Shown here: positions 9,579 through 18,766 of the stretch, in pieces
Numbering within the stretch: the stretch's first letter is position 1
Layout of the letters: every line of letters starts with the position of its first letter
NCBI GenBank assembly: GCA_013911885.1
Contig: JACESI010000001.1
Location: forward strand, 1 to 64,000
Origin: Hyphomicrobiales bacterium
GTDB taxonomy: Bacteria; Pseudomonadota; Alphaproteobacteria; Rhizobiales; JACESI01
Direction: 5' to 3'
Length of the DNA: 64,000 nucleotides
The notes under the pieces: generated by a model
Database searches by the model: none
Told to the model about the DNA's origin: nothing
What the model saw: the letters and a program-made list of their open reading frames with translations, nothing else
Translations under genes and position numbers: made by a program

Positions 9579-11060
9579 TCAGCCGCGGGGCCTGGTTTTC
9601 ACAAGATCTGCCGATTGTTCTGTAACGTCGCTTGGCGCTGCTTTCGCGGCCTTGTCATCGTCGTCGACGCGGCGCACGAGAAGACCAGGCCCCACTTCGG
9701 CAATCTGCGTGATCAGCACCATATCGCCCTCGACAAGACCGCTCCTGATGATGGCATCGCCTCCATCAAAGGCCGCAATATCGACCGGCCGCACGTCAAG
9801 CCTGCTCTCGTCATTCACGACATAGACCACCGGCCCTTCGAATATCGCCGTCTCCGGCAGGCGGAATGTACCCGGAAAGCTGCGGTCGGGAACGGTAACG
9901 CTGACAAAGGCGCCAGGGCGCAAGGCGCCGGCAAGCGCATCTTCATCGATCCGGGCGAAAACTGAGATGCCGCCCCGGTTTGAGGCAATTTCGGCGCCAA
10001 TCCGGTCAATCCTCGCCTTGTATGAATTCTTCGCGCTGCCGACAGACCAGCTGACGGTGACCTCTTTGCCGATCAGGCTTTTCTCGCCATCGATCAGGCG
10101 GCCATATTGACCATCGGAAAGCACGAAACGCGCGTCCAGCGTATCGGCCTGATAAAGCGTGAGGAGCGAGAGGTTTGTCGCGACGGTTTGACCAATCTCG
10201 ACATTGACCGCCTGTACGACGGCATCGAAAGGAGCCATGAGCGTTGTGTTTTGAAGTTCCCGCTCCGCATTGCGCAGGCCAACGCGCAGCCGCTCAATCG
10301 TTGCCTGACGCGCGTCGATCTGGGCCTTCTGGATTGCGATATTCCCGCCGCTTGTTTGAAAAGAAGCCCTTCGCTGGCTCGCGATCAGTTCGCGCTCCTC
10401 GACTTCGCGCAGGGTGAGCGTGTTGGCACGCACGAGACTGCGGGCGCGGGCAAGGTCCGCCTCGGCAATATCAAGCTGTTCACGCGTCCGCTTGAGACCA
10501 GTCTCCTCCATCCCGAGCCGCGCTTCAGTTTCAGAAAGAGCGGCCTCGGCTTCCTTAAGGTTCGCCCGGGCCTCGTCGCGGGCGATCTCATAGGAAAACG
10601 GATTGATTCTGAGAAGGACGTCGCCTTTTTCCAGCCGCGCACCGACGCGCAGATCGGGGTTGACCTCTATCACCTCGCCGCTGACCAGGGCTGTCAGATT
10701 GAGCGTGCGTCCGGCAACAATGTCCCCGAACACCGTGATTTCCGGTCGGTTCTCAGCCGCCTTCGCCACTACGGCTTCAATCGTATAAACCGCCTCGGAA
10801 GGTACCCGCGCTGGGCGCACTTCGCGCGATGCCTCAAGCTGGTTCATGAGAAATGCCGCCCCGACAAGCACAACAGCCATGATTACAAACTGAAGCGCGC
10901 CGCGCGCGGTCAGAACAGCAGCGCGATAGACCTTTTCATTGCGATCAACATAGACGGCGTCATGACGGGACGCCCCCGCCTTTTCCGGACTGCCGGAAAC
11001 TTGCAGGGTGGTTTCTTCCCCCGTCCGTGTGATGTCTTTCGAGGCCGACGTTTCTGTCAT
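9579..11060 (-). CDS. RND efflux periplasmic adaptor (membrane fusion protein)
   Basis: HlyD/AcrA-type adaptor that should link the RND permease encoded just downstream to an outer-membrane channel. It has a cytoplasmic N-terminus of about 55 residues and one membrane anchor (ALQFVIMAVVLVGAAFLM). The split lipoyl/biotinyl-like half motifs flank a long alpha-helical hairpin with heptad character (roughly residues 150-260, for example ANLKEAEAALSETEARLGMEE). A beta-barrel and membrane-proximal domain follow (VTVPDRSFPGTFRLPETAIFEGPVVYVV). It is anchored by a TM helix rather than by a lipobox. The two genes form an operon. A TATACT -10-like hexamer lies on the minus strand at 11116-11121 in the 162-bp leader. 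The substrate cannot be told from sequence. Confidence 0.92.
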   Translation of the reverse strand: MTETSASKDITRTGEETTLQVSGSPEKAGASRHDAVYVDRNEKVYRAAVLTARGALQFVIMAVVLVGAAFLMNQLEASREVRPARVPSEAVYTIEAVVAKAAENRPEITVFGDIVAGRTLNLTALVSGEVIEVNPDLRVGARLEKGDVLLRINPFSYEIARDEARANLKEAEAALSETEARLGMEETGLKRTREQLDIAEADLARARSLVRANTLTLREVEERELIASQRRASFQTSGGNIAIQKAQIDARQATIERLRVGLRNAERELQNTTLMAPFDAVVQAVNVEIGQTVATNLSLLTLYQADTLDARFVLSDGQYGRLIDGEKSLIGKEVTVSWSVGSAKNSYKARIDRIGAEIASNRGGISVFARIDEDALAGALRPGAFVSVTVPDRSFPGTFRLPETAIFEGPVVYVVNDESRLDVRPVDIAAFDGGDAIIRSGLVEGDMVLITQIAEVGPGLLVRRVDDDDKAAKAAPSDVTEQSADLVKTRPRG

Positions 11061-11222
11061 CCGGTCGCTTTCAGCAATAAGGAACCCGCATCAACCAAAC
11101 TCCTTGGACAGTCCCAGTATATAGGAGGACGCGCGCCAGAAGAAACATCGAAAAAGATCAAACATGCAGCAAAGGCAAATCAAGGTCAAAATCAGGATCA
11201 GCGCCGCCGCATGGCGTCAGTT

Positions 11223-12215
11223 TCATCCGAGCAGCTCGTCCTGGGTAACCGTATAATCCGTGCCACAAAATTCGCACTGGATGGCAATTTTCCCGTCCTC
11301 AACGACTTCCTGCAATTCCGCCTCGCTCATCGAGCGCAGAAGCGCCCAGATCTTTTCACCGGAACAGGAACATTGATCCATGATCCGTTGCGACGGGAAC
11401 AGTCTGAGATCCTGTTCATGAAACAGGCGGAAGGCAAGGCGCTCCGCGGAAATGTCAGGATCTGTCAGTTCGTCGTCCCGGATCGTTGCAAAGAGGCTCT
11501 GCGCCTCAATCCATGCATTGTCTTCATCAACAAAGTGGCCAAGGTCACCATCGCCACCGGGAAGGTCGCGGGTCTTTATCCGCTCTTCGGATTCGGGAAG
11601 GAACTGGATCAGCGCGCCGCCCGCGCGCCAGTGGCTGCGGGTCACGCCTGCATCATCCGCCTTGACGAGCTCGCCAACCCCCAGCCGCACCCGCGTCGGG
11701 ATCTGTTCGGACTGGAGGAAATAGCGGTGCGCCACCTCTTCAAGGCTTTTGCCGTCGAGCGGGACCATGCCCTGATAGCGATGCATATACTGGCCCTGAT
11801 CGACGGTCATGGCCATGATGCCACTGCCAAGCAGTTGCCCGGGGGCGGTTTCACCGCGCTCGATTGCGCCGGCAAGCGCCATCTCGTCAAAGCGCGCATG
11901 CGCGCGAATCTGTCCCGGCGTGCGGAAATCAACGACCAGAAGGCTCACCGGCCCGTCGGTCTGGGTCTGAACGATCAGCTGCCCGTCGAATTTGAGCGAC
12001 GTGCCGAGAAGGACGGTGAGCACCACCATTTCGCCAAGAAGCCGCGCAACCGGCGGCGGATAATCATGGCGCTGGATGATCTGATCGAGCGCCGGGCCCA
12101 TCTGCACCGAACGCCCTCTCGTATCGAGCCGCTCGACGACGAACGGCACGACCGCATCATCGCCCGCAGGCGTGATGGCGCTGATATCGACAGCAATGTC
12201 CTGCGGCGACTTCAT
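11223..12215 (-). CDS. hslO: Redox-regulated chaperone Hsp33
   Basis: Cytoplasmic holdase that binds unfolding proteins during oxidative and heat stress. It is switched on when four zinc-binding cysteines form disulfides. The N-terminal substrate-binding core is recognisable (PPPVARLLGEMVVLTVLLGTSLKFDGQLIVQTQTDGPVSLLVVDFR, LLGSGIMAMTVDQG). The C-terminal switch carries CSCSGEKI and CEFCGTDY, that is CxC and CxxC as in the family. The 330-residue length is slightly long, as in rhizobial members. An AAGGG ribosome site precedes the ATG. It follows argF by 51 bp on the same strand, so argD-argF-hslO is probably one transcription unit. This trio is common in Hyphomicrobiales, from memory. Confidence 0.96.
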   Translation of the reverse strand: MKSPQDIAVDISAITPAGDDAVVPFVVERLDTRGRSVQMGPALDQIIQRHDYPPPVARLLGEMVVLTVLLGTSLKFDGQLIVQTQTDGPVSLLVVDFRTPGQIRAHARFDEMALAGAIERGETAPGQLLGSGIMAMTVDQGQYMHRYQGMVPLDGKSLEEVAHRYFLQSEQIPTRVRLGVGELVKADDAGVTRSHWRAGGALIQFLPESEERIKTRDLPGGDGDLGHFVDEDNAWIEAQSLFATIRDDELTDPDISAERLAFRLFHEQDLRLFPSQRIMDQCSCSGEKIWALLRSMSEAELQEVVEDGKIAIQCEFCGTDYTVTQDELLG

Positions 12216-12266
12216 CTGATCCCTTTGCCTGATGGATATTTCAACAAAATGTCAACGTCCGAGATG

Positions 12267-13202
12267 TCAATGTCCGAGGCACCAGGCGAGGATGCTCTTC
12301 TGTGCATGAAGGCGATTTTCCGCCTCATCGAAAACCACCGATTGCGGGCCATCCATGACCGCCGCGGTGACCTCTTCTTCGCGATGCGCGGGAAGGCAAT
12401 GCATGAAAATCGCATCCGCTTTCGCCGCCGCCATCAGCCGGTTGTTAACCTGATAGGGCATCAGCAGGTTATGCCTGCGTTCTTTCTGATCATCGCCCAT
12501 GGAAACAAACGTATCGGTCATCACGCAATCCGCGCCCGCAACCGCCTCAAAAGGATCGCTGGTGACGCTGAGTCGCGTGCCTTCGGCCTTCGCCCAGGCG
12601 AGAATTTTCGCAGTCGGGCTGAGTTCCGGCGGCGTTGCGACGGCAAGCTCGAAATCGAAACGTTGTGCTGCGTGCACGAGCGATGTCAGAACATTGTTGC
12701 CATCCCCGGTCCAGGCGAGTTTGCGCCCGGCAATCGGCCCGCAATGCTCTTCAAACGTCATCACATCAGCCATGATCTGGCAGGGGTGGGAATCATCGGT
12801 AAGGCCGTTGATAACTGGCACGCTCGCAGCCTCCGCCAGTTCCATAAGGCGGCTGTGTTCGGTGGTGCGGATCATGATGGCATCGACATAGCGCGACAGA
12901 ACACGCGCCGTATCGCCGATCGTCTCGCCGCGCCCAAGCTGCATCTCCGTGCCGGTCAGATTGATCGTCTCGCCGCCAAGTTCGCGCATCCCGACATCAA
13001 ACGAGACGCGCGTACGGGTAGAAGGCTTGTCGAAAATCATCGCAAGCATCTTGTTTTTCAGGGGCTGAAAAGCGCCGCGGCCCTCCTGTCGCCAGTCCTT
13101 TTTCATCGTATGGGCGCGATCGATGATCCGACGCAAAGTCGCGGGATCATGATCCCTGATATCGAGAAAATGGCGGGGCAATTCTGTCAGCGCTGTTGTC
13201 AT
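12267..13202 (-). CDS. argF: Ornithine carbamoyltransferase
   Basis: Catalyses ornithine plus carbamoyl phosphate to citrulline in arginine synthesis, in the cytoplasm, normally as a trimer. The carbamoyl-phosphate loop [17 protein letters not shown], the motif [15 protein letters not shown], the ornithine-binding region around [12 protein letters not shown], and the catalytic [42 protein letters not shown] are all present. The ATG at 13202 ([15 protein letters not shown], 311 aa) is preferred over the ORF start at 13232 because the ten extra residues are not family-like. It lies 33 nt downstream of argD and is likely co-transcribed with it, giving consecutive steps of the arginine pathway. 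Confidence 0.97.
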   Translation of the reverse strand: MTTALTELPRHFLDIRDHDPATLRRIIDRAHTMKKDWRQEGRGAFQPLKNKMLAMIFDKPSTRTRVSFDVGMRELGGETINLTGTEMQLGRGETIGDTARVLSRYVDAIMIRTTEHSRLMELAEAASVPVINGLTDDSHPCQIMADVMTFEEHCGPIAGRKLAWTGDGNNVLTSLVHAAQRFDFELAVATPPELSPTAKILAWAKAEGTRLSVTSDPFEAVAGADCVMTDTFVSMGDDQKERRHNLLMPYQVNNRLMAAAKADAIFMHCLPAHREEEVTAAVMDGPQSVVFDEAENRLHAQKSILAWCLGH

Positions 13203-13235
13203 GGAATTTCTTCGGCACCTCGGGCGGAACACCCG

Positions 13236-14420
13236 TCATGCCGCCTTCATGCGCACCGCCTGACAGGCGGCTTCAAGACTATTGAGGGCGGCATCGATTT
13301 CGTCCTCGCTCACAATCAGCGGCGGAAGCACGCGCATGATGTCCGTGCCCGCGGGAACCGTCAGGAGCTTATGATCACGCGCGGCGGCGATGAAATCCAT
13401 GTTCGAGCCGCGGGTCTTGAGACCAAGAAGAAGGCCCTCGCCCCGAACTTCCTCGAGTACATCCGCGTTGGTATCAACGAGACCGGCAAGTTTCTGCTTC
13501 ATCAAGAGGCCCTTGCGCTTGACCTCATCAAGGAAGCCTTCCGCCAGAACCACATCGAGTACGGCACAGCCAACCGCCATGGCAAGCGGGTTTCCGCCAT
13601 AGGTGGTGCCGTGAATGCCGGGTGTTATGCCGGTCGAGGCTTCTTCATTGGCAAGGCAGACACCGACCGGGAACCCGCCGCCAATGCCCTTGGCGACCGC
13701 CATCAGGTCTGGCGCGATGCCCGCTGTCTCATGATAAAAAAGCGTGCCTGTCCGGCCGACGCCGCACTGCACCTCGTCGAAAATCAGAAGAAGGCCATGC
13801 GCATCGCACAATTCCCGCAGCCCGCGCAGGCATTGCGGCGGCACCGCGCGGATGCCCCCTTCACCCTGTATGGGCTCAATCAGAATGGCCGCTGTCCGCT
13901 CATTAATCGCGGCTTGCAGCGCCTCATGATCGCCAAACGGCACCTGGTCGAAACCATCCATATGCGGGCCGAACCCTTCGAGATATTTCTCCTTGCCGCC
14001 GGCTGCGATGGTTGCAAGCGTGCGGCCATGGAAAGCGCCTTCAAAAGTGATGATCCTGTTGCGCTCGACATCGCCCTTGCGCCAGTGATAGCGGCGCGCG
14101 GTCTTGATCGCGCATTCCATCGCCTCCGCGCCGGAATTCACAAAAAACGCCCGGTCTGCGAAGGTTGCTGCGGTCAGCCGGTCGGCGAGCCTGTTCTGTT
14201 CGGCGATGTCATAAAGATTGGAAAGATGCCAGATACCTTCCGCTTGTTTCTGCAGGGCCTGCACGAGGTGCGGATGGGCATGGCCGAGGGCGTTGACCGC
14301 GATGCCCGAGCCAAAATCGAGATAGCGTTCGCCTTTATCGGTCGTGAGCCACGCGCCTTTGCCGCCGACAAAAGTAAGCGGTATGCGATTATACGCATTA
14401 TAGAGAGCCGGCGATACCAT
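13236..14420 (-). CDS. argD: Acetylornithine aminotransferase
   Basis: PLP-dependent class-III aminotransferase that makes N-acetylornithine in arginine synthesis; related enzymes also serve lysine synthesis. Visible features are the cofactor region [18 protein letters not shown], the FEGAFHGRT loop, [13 protein letters not shown] with the PLP-binding Asp, and [13 protein letters not shown] with the Schiff-base Lys. The 394-residue length is normal. The ORF track starts at a TTG (14432), but the ATG at 14420 has a GGAGA six bases upstream and begins [15 protein letters not shown]. First gene of the argD-argF-hslO group. Its leader contains a promoter-like pair and an unusually early terminator-like hairpin, listed separately. 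Confidence 0.96.
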   Translation of the reverse strand: MVSPALYNAYNRIPLTFVGGKGAWLTTDKGERYLDFGSGIAVNALGHAHPHLVQALQKQAEGIWHLSNLYDIAEQNRLADRLTAATFADRAFFVNSGAEAMECAIKTARRYHWRKGDVERNRIITFEGAFHGRTLATIAAGGKEKYLEGFGPHMDGFDQVPFGDHEALQAAINERTAAILIEPIQGEGGIRAVPPQCLRGLRELCDAHGLLLIFDEVQCGVGRTGTLFYHETAGIAPDLMAVAKGIGGGFPVGVCLANEEASTGITPGIHGTTYGGNPLAMAVGCAVLDVVLAEGFLDEVKRKGLLMKQKLAGLVDTNADVLEEVRGEGLLLGLKTRGSNMDFIAAARDHKLLTVPAGTDIMRVLPPLIVSEDEIDAALNSLEAACQAVRMKAA

Positions 14421-14483
14421 CGTTGTCTCCAACAGATAAGAAGGCCGTGTGGCAGGGATAAACCTTCGCCTTGCCCCGGCATA

Positions 14484-14516
14484 TGAAAAAAGAAGAAGCC
14501 GCCCTGAGTGGGCGGC
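14484..14516 (-). terminator. Terminator-like hairpin in the argD leader
   Basis: On the minus strand GCCGCCC-ACTCA-GGGCGGC (perfect 7-bp stem, 5-nt loop) is followed by TTCTTCTTTTTTC, the form of an intrinsic terminator. It lies about 65 nt upstream of the argD ATG and about 10 nt after the start expected from the promoter-like pair at 14534-14562. No upstream minus-strand gene would need it. It may be an attenuator or end a short RNA, which is inference. Confidence 0.6.
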
Positions 14517-14529
14517 CTCTCGCGTTTGA

Positions 14530-15561
14530 ATGATTAAGCACGAAAAGCACCCGATTTGTCAAGATTGTGCGACGGAAGCGCGATTTAGGTCTATAGAAAA
14601 TATCGTCATCCGGCCTTGTCCTGCTGCGGGGAACATCCTGAACAACCATGCGCTGATACCCGGCAGAAAGCCGGAGAGGGAAGTAGCTCCACCTGCTGCC
14701 AATACGCTTCTCGGCGTCATCCTGATGGCGGCAGCGATGCTGATCATCCCGGCCGTCGATGGCATTGCGAAACACCTCTCAAGCAGCCACACGCCGTATT
14801 TCATTGCCTTTGCACGCTATGCGGTTGCGAGCCTCTTCGTTTTGCCCGTGTCGCTGGTCTTGCACGGGCGGAACTTCCTGCCACGACCGCCGCGTGGCAC
14901 GCATCTTTTGCGCACGCTCTTTCTCATTCTTGCCATGACCTGCTACATTTTCGCGCTCGCCCGCATCGAAATGGCAACTGCAATCAGCGCCTTCTTCATC
15001 GGACCGCTGGTTGCGACGCTGCTTGCCGTTGCGTTTTTCAAGGAGCGCATCACATCGCGAAAGGTGTTCAGCCTCGGTCTCGGCTTTGCCGGGGCGCTGA
15101 TCATTCTGCGCCCCGATACGACGCTTAATCCCGGCGTTCTTTTCGCGCTCGCATCCGGTACTTTTTTCGGTTTCTACATGGTGACAACGCGGCTCGCAGC
15201 GCGGGCGAGCGATCCGATCCGCACCCTCGCCTTCCAGAGCCTTGTCGGTGCGGCACTTCTGTTTCCGGCGGCGGCCTTCACCTGGCCGGCCACAAGTGTC
15301 GATGGCGCATCATCCCTTTTTGCGGAATGGCCCCTTCTTCTGGCCCTCGGCGCTTTTTCCGCGACCAGCCACCTTCTGTCGATCACCGCCTTCCGATATG
15401 CCGAAACATCAACCCTTGCGCCGTTGGTCTATCTCGAACTGATTGCGACCGCCGCGATCGGCTTTCAGTTTTTTGACGAACTTCCGGGCTCAACGATCTG
15501 GATCGGCGCCGCCGCCATCATCGCGGGTGGCCTGCTCGTCATGCGGCGCAATCCGTCATAA
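14530..15561 (+). CDS. EamA-type (DMT superfamily) transporter
   Basis: Inner-membrane permease of the drug/metabolite transporter superfamily with two EamA repeats and about ten hydrophobic segments. The first repeat spans [21 protein letters not shown] to [19 protein letters not shown], and the second runs from [22 protein letters not shown] to [13 protein letters not shown]. The substrate cannot be inferred; relatives export amino acids, nucleobases or other small metabolites. The start is doubtful. The listed ATG adds a Cys-containing, non-hydrophobic N-terminus of about 58 residues, has no clear ribosome site and overlaps the argD promoter. The only other in-frame ATG, at about 14725, would begin directly at TM1. 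It is divergent from argD and upstream of gcrA. Confidence 0.85.
   Translation: MIKHEKHPICQDCATEARFRSIENIVIRPCPAAGNILNNHALIPGRKPEREVAPPAANTLLGVILMAAAMLIIPAVDGIAKHLSSSHTPYFIAFARYAVASLFVLPVSLVLHGRNFLPRPPRGTHLLRTLFLILAMTCYIFALARIEMATAISAFFIGPLVATLLAVAFFKERITSRKVFSLGLGFAGALIILRPDTTLNPGVLFALASGTFFGFYMVTTRLAARASDPIRTLAFQSLVGAALLFPAAAFTWPATSVDGASSLFAEWPLLLALGAFSATSHLLSITAFRYAETSTLAPLVYLELIATAAIGFQFFDELPGSTIWIGAAAIIAGGLLVMRRNPS
14534..14562 (-). promoter_or_regulatory. Putative argD promoter
   Basis: On the minus strand a perfect -35 hexamer TTGACA (14562-14557) is followed after 17 nt by GCTTAA (CTTAAT or TTAATC at slightly longer spacing). The -35 is strong and the -10 only fair. The element overlaps the first codons of the plus-strand ORF at 14530. 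Confidence 0.5.
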
Positions 15562-15583
15562 TTGACAGGTCACGCGGGCTTGC

Positions 15584-15618
15584 GACTCGTATAGGTTGCA
15601 ACTGATTCGCGACGACTC
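15584..15618. promoter_or_regulatory. Cluster of GANTC (CcrM methylation) sites upstream of gcrA
   Basis: Three GANTC sites (15584-15588, 15604-15608, 15614-15618) fall within 35 bp, and a fourth lies at 15813-15817, in the 289-bp non-coding region before gcrA. About one site would be expected by chance. In Caulobacter, GcrA acts at CcrM-methylated GANTC promoters and gcrA itself is methylation-sensitive. A TTGACA at 15562-15567 and TATAGG at 15590-15595 flank the cluster, but their spacing (22 nt) is long. No gene is supported in this region. Confidence 0.55.
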
Positions 15619-15850
15619 GTTTCGGACCGTTGCTCTCACCGCTCTTCTGGGGACAAATTAGCCAATCGTTAACTTTTGCCGCCTTGGCGTTTGCGGGAGG
15701 AACGGTCGATAGGGTAGCCTTGGAATACGAAGCACGACATTTGGTGTGGCAGTCCAAAAAAATCACAAGCTTTCATGCGGAAGATTATAAAAAATCACCG
15801 CTAAGGAATTTGGATTCTGCCATTTGATCAGGGGTAAGAGAGGGTTTTCC

Positions 15851-16369
15851 ATGTCCTGGACAGACGAACGGGTGGAAGTTCTGAAGAAGCTCTGGAATGA
15901 TGGGTTGAGCGCGAGCCAGATCGCCGCCGAACTCGGCAGCGTGACGCGCAATGCCGTCATCGGCAAAGTTCATCGCCTTGGTCTTTCCGGGCGCGGCAAG
16001 ACATCGGCCGCCGTCGCGCGGACGCGGCCTGCGCGCACCCCGGCAGCGCCGGTGCGCAATCGTCCGGCGACGGGGGGAAGCATCGGCAATGTGGCGCTCA
16101 AGATGACACCGGAAGAAATACCGCAAACCCTTCCCGCGCCGCGCAATGCGCCGTTCGAGGAACTCGTGATCCCGTTTGGCGAGCGCGCCGGCATCATGCA
16201 GCTTACGGAATCCACCTGCCGCTGGCCGATTGGTGACCCGGCTTCAAAGGATTTCCATTTCTGTGGTCGGGGATCCGATAACGGGGTTCCTTATTGCGCC
16301 TATCACCGCCGCATCGCCTATCAGCCATCCTCGGATCGCCGTCGCGAGAAGCGCGCCATTGCCGGTTGA
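15851..16369 (+). CDS. gcrA: Cell cycle regulator GcrA
   Basis: Alphaproteobacterial transcription factor that binds DNA containing methylated GANTC and contacts the sigma-70 RNA polymerase to drive cell-cycle genes. The N-terminal DNA-binding domain is typical (SWTDERVEVLKKLWNDGLSASQIAAELGSVTRNAVIGKVHRLGLSGR). A variable Ala/Pro/Arg linker follows. The conserved C-terminal segment carries TCRWPIGDP, FHFCGRGSDNGVPYCAYHRRIAYQP. The start is the ATG at 15851, preceded by AGAGAGGG, and gives 172 residues. The nine extra N-terminal residues of the ORF track are not family-like. A good intrinsic terminator follows. The GANTC cluster upstream fits methylation-dependent autoregulation. Confidence 0.97.
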   Translation: MSWTDERVEVLKKLWNDGLSASQIAAELGSVTRNAVIGKVHRLGLSGRGKTSAAVARTRPARTPAAPVRNRPATGGSIGNVALKMTPEEIPQTLPAPRNAPFEELVIPFGERAGIMQLTESTCRWPIGDPASKDFHFCGRGSDNGVPYCAYHRRIAYQPSSDRRREKRAIAG

Positions 16370-16416
16370 CGAGCGGCCTGGGCGGCACTGATGCATAACG
16401 ACAAAACAGGCTCTGG

Positions 16417-16446
16417 GCGCGCGGGAAAACTGCCTGCGCGCTTTTT
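16417..16446 (+). terminator. Intrinsic terminator after gcrA
   Basis: GCGCGCGGG-AAAACTG-CCTGCGCGC followed by TTTTT: a 9-bp GC-rich stem with one G-T wobble, 48 nt after the gcrA stop and just before the convergent phoB stop. Confidence 0.85.
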
Positions 16447-16476
16447 GCATTGACACCAGCGGCTTTCATCAGTGGA

Positions 16477-17184
16477 TCAGGATACGAATTCGCGCGAAAA
16501 CTTGTCGTCAAACGCATAGCCCGCGCCGCGCACAGTGCGGATCGGGTCTTTCATCCGGGATTTGTTGATTGCCTTGCGAAGCCGCCCGACATGAACATCC
16601 ACTGTTCTCTCATCCACATAAACATCACGGCCCCAGACCCCGTCGAGAAGTTGTTCGCGCGAGAAGACGCGCCCGGGCCGGTGCATGAGAAACTCGAGAA
16701 GGCGGAATTCCGTGGGGCCGAGATGGATTTCGCGCCCACCGCGATAGATGCGATGAATCTCGCGATCGAGTTCGATATCGCCCGCAGTCAGACGGTTTGC
16801 GACCACTTCGGGTCTCACCCGTCGCAGCATCGCACTCACCCGTGCCATCAGTTCAGGTACGGAAAACGGTTTCACCACATAATCGTCCGCGCCTTCCTCG
16901 AAACCGCGCAGCCGTTCGTTTTCCTCGCCGCGCGCGGTGAGCATGATGATCGGCAGCGCCCGCGTCTCATCCCGCGAGCGCAGCCGACGGCAAAGCTCGA
17001 TCCCCGAAATTCCCGGCAGCATCCAGTCCAGGATCAAAAGGTCTGGAACCGTCTCCTGAAGATAGATTTCCGCCTCATCCCCGCGGCCGACGACATCCAC
17101 CGCGAAATTGCGCGCTTCCAGATTGTAGCGAAGAAGAAGGCTCAGCGGCTCCTCGTCTTCAACAACCAGAACTCTGGGCGTCAT
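16477..17184 (-). CDS. phoB: Phosphate regulon response regulator PhoB
   Basis: OmpR-family response regulator that binds Pho boxes when phosphorylated by PhoR under phosphate limitation. The receiver domain has the acidic pair near D10, phospho-acceptor D53 (LLILDWMLPG), T83 and K105 (VVKPF). A C-terminal winged-helix domain follows (HLGPTEFRLLEFLMHRPGRVFSREQLLDGVWGRDVYVDERTVDVHVGRLRKAI...RTVRGAGYAF). The 235 residues are full length. Its ATG overlaps the phoU stop by 4 nt, implying translational coupling. It is the last gene of phoR-pstSCAB-phoU-phoB, so it is likely autoregulated through the Pho box before pstS. Confidence 0.97.
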   Translation of the reverse strand: MTPRVLVVEDEEPLSLLLRYNLEARNFAVDVVGRGDEAEIYLQETVPDLLILDWMLPGISGIELCRRLRSRDETRALPIIMLTARGEENERLRGFEEGADDYVVKPFSVPELMARVSAMLRRVRPEVVANRLTAGDIELDREIHRIYRGGREIHLGPTEFRLLEFLMHRPGRVFSREQLLDGVWGRDVYVDERTVDVHVGRLRKAINKSRMKDPIRTVRGAGYAFDDKFSREFVS

Positions 17185-17900
17185 TGCGGCACGACCTCAT
17201 CCACTGGCACCCCGACTGCTTCGTAAATTTTCTTGCGCGGATCCGACATAGTCTGTCCGGAGACCAGATAGACGATCGTTTCCGCGATATTTGTCGCATG
17301 GTCGCCAATACGCTCGACATTTTTTGCACAAAACAGAAGATGCGTGCAGAAGGTAATGTTGCGCGGATCTTCCATCATATAGGTCAGAAGCTCGCGGAAC
17401 AGGGACGTGTAATATTCATCAACCTGTTCATCGCGCTGCCAGACAGCGTTCGCAATGTCGATATCGCGTTCGGCAAACCCGTCGAGAACGTCCTTGAGCT
17501 GCGACAGGCTGAGTTCGGACAGATATTCAATCCCGTTGACCAATTGCGACTTGATCAGTTGCCCTTCGATATCAATCACACGGCGGGCAATGTTTTTCGC
17601 CATATCGCCGACGCGCTCAAGATCGTTCGAGATGCGGATGCAAGAGATGATCACCCGCAGATCCTGCGCCATCGGCTGACGTTTGGCGATTGTCAGCACC
17701 GCCGCCTCGTCGATCTCGCGCTGGAGGTTGTCGATTTCCTTGTCGGCAACGATAATCTGGCGCGCCGCGATGACATCCATGCGCACGAGCGCCTGAATGC
17801 TGTCCGCCACCATCCGCTCCACCTTCCCGCCCATTTCAGAAATCCGGGCGGTGAGGCTCTTCAATTCGTTATCGAATGCGCTGACAATATGGTCCGACAT
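17181..17900 (-). CDS. phoU: Phosphate transport regulator PhoU
   Basis: Cytoplasmic helical protein that relays the state of the PstSCAB transporter to PhoR and keeps the Pho regulon off when phosphate is plentiful. Two PhoU repeats are visible: residues ~10-105 (FDNELKSLTARISEMGGKVERMV, QREIDEAAVLTIAKRQPMAQDLRVI, LERVGDMAKNIARR) and ~115-220 (YLSELSLSQLKDVLDGF, DEQVDEYYTSLFRELLTYM, VERIGDHATNIAETIVYLVSG). Both carry the metal-binding ExxxD/DxxxN pattern (ERVGDMAKN, ERIGDHATN). The 239 residues are the usual length. GGAGA precedes the ATG. It follows pstB by 23 nt. Confidence 0.97.
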   Translation of the reverse strand: MSDHIVSAFDNELKSLTARISEMGGKVERMVADSIQALVRMDVIAARQIIVADKEIDNLQREIDEAAVLTIAKRQPMAQDLRVIISCIRISNDLERVGDMAKNIARRVIDIEGQLIKSQLVNGIEYLSELSLSQLKDVLDGFAERDIDIANAVWQRDEQVDEYYTSLFRELLTYMMEDPRNITFCTHLLFCAKNVERIGDHATNIAETIVYLVSGQTMSDPRKKIYEAVGVPVDEVVPQ

Positions 17901-17923
17901 GACGCTCTCCTGTTCGACGAAGC

Positions 17924-18757
17924 TTAGCCGATGCGGCCAGTAATGTAATCCTGTGTGCGCGGATCCACCGGACTGGTGAAAATAGCGTCGGTCAGGCCTT
18001 CTTCCACAAGTGTTCCAAGGTGAAAAAACGCGGTCCGCTGTGACACACGCGCCGCCTGCTGCATGGAGTGGGTCACGATCACGATCGTATAATTCTGCCG
18101 CAACTCGTCAATCAGTTCCTCAACCTTGGCGGTCGCGATCGGGTCAAGCGCCGAACACGGCTCGTCCATCAGGATCACCTCCGGGCTTACAGCAATGGCG
18201 CGCGCGATGCACAGGCGCTGCTGCTGACCGCCGGAAAGGCCCGTACCAGGACTGTCAAGCCGGTCCTTCACCTCGTTCCAAAGCCCAGCCTTCTGAAGGC
18301 TGGTCGCGACCACCTCCTCCAGTTCGGTCTTGTTCTTCACGAAACCGTGGATGCGCGGGCCATAGGCAACATTCTCGAAAATCGATTTCGGAAACGGGTT
18401 CGGCTTCTGAAACACCATGCCGACCCGGGCGCGCAGCTCCACGACGTCGATACTTTTGTCGTAGATGTCCTGGCTGTCCAGGGTTATTTCACCCTCCACG
18501 CGGCATATGTCGATGGTATCGTTCATGCGGTTCAGACAGCGCAGAAAAGTGGACTTGCCGCAACCGGAAGGCCCGATCAGCGCCGTCACCTGGCGATCAA
18601 GCACATCAAGATTGACCTCGAACAGGGCCTGTTTGGTTCCATAGAAGACCGAAACCTTATTGCCGCGCATTTTTACCCGCGCGTTCGAAGCGGACATCGC
18701 ATCAGACTGGCCGTGACCGACCGCTGATTTTACCGTTGTTTTCGTTTGGATCTGCAT
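17924..18757 (-). CDS. pstB: Phosphate ABC transporter ATP-binding protein PstB
   Basis: ATPase of the high-affinity phosphate importer, cytoplasmic face of the inner membrane. Walker [11 protein letters not shown]-loop [15 protein letters not shown], signature [19 protein letters not shown], Walker [14 protein letters not shown], and the switch His in [11 protein letters not shown] are all intact. The FPKSI after the Q-loop is typical of PstB rather than other ABC ATPases. The ATG at 18757 is preceded by AAGGA. The first ~28 residues before [11 protein letters not shown] are a variable extension. It lies 9 nt after pstA. Confidence 0.98.
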   Translation of the reverse strand: MQIQTKTTVKSAVGHGQSDAMSASNARVKMRGNKVSVFYGTKQALFEVNLDVLDRQVTALIGPSGCGKSTFLRCLNRMNDTIDICRVEGEITLDSQDIYDKSIDVVELRARVGMVFQKPNPFPKSIFENVAYGPRIHGFVKNKTELEEVVATSLQKAGLWNEVKDRLDSPGTGLSGGQQQRLCIARAIAVSPEVILMDEPCSALDPIATAKVEELIDELRQNYTIVIVTHSMQQAARVSQRTAFFHLGTLVEEGLTDAIFTSPVDPRTQDYITGRIG

Positions 18758-18766
18758 GAAAATTCC

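Noticed and set aside
7795-9825. 676-aa plus-strand ORF
   Set aside because: Antisense to the RND permease. Composition (Arg, His, Asp) is that of a shadow frame and there is no ribosome site.
10107-14486. 1459-aa plus-strand ORF
   Set aside because: It runs antisense through the membrane fusion protein, hslO, argF and argD genes, all clearly real. The product is Arg/His-rich with no domain, a shadow of codon bias.
15630-15827. Possible 65-aa gene upstream of gcrA
   Set aside because: No ribosome site or family likeness; it lies in the GANTC-containing upstream region.
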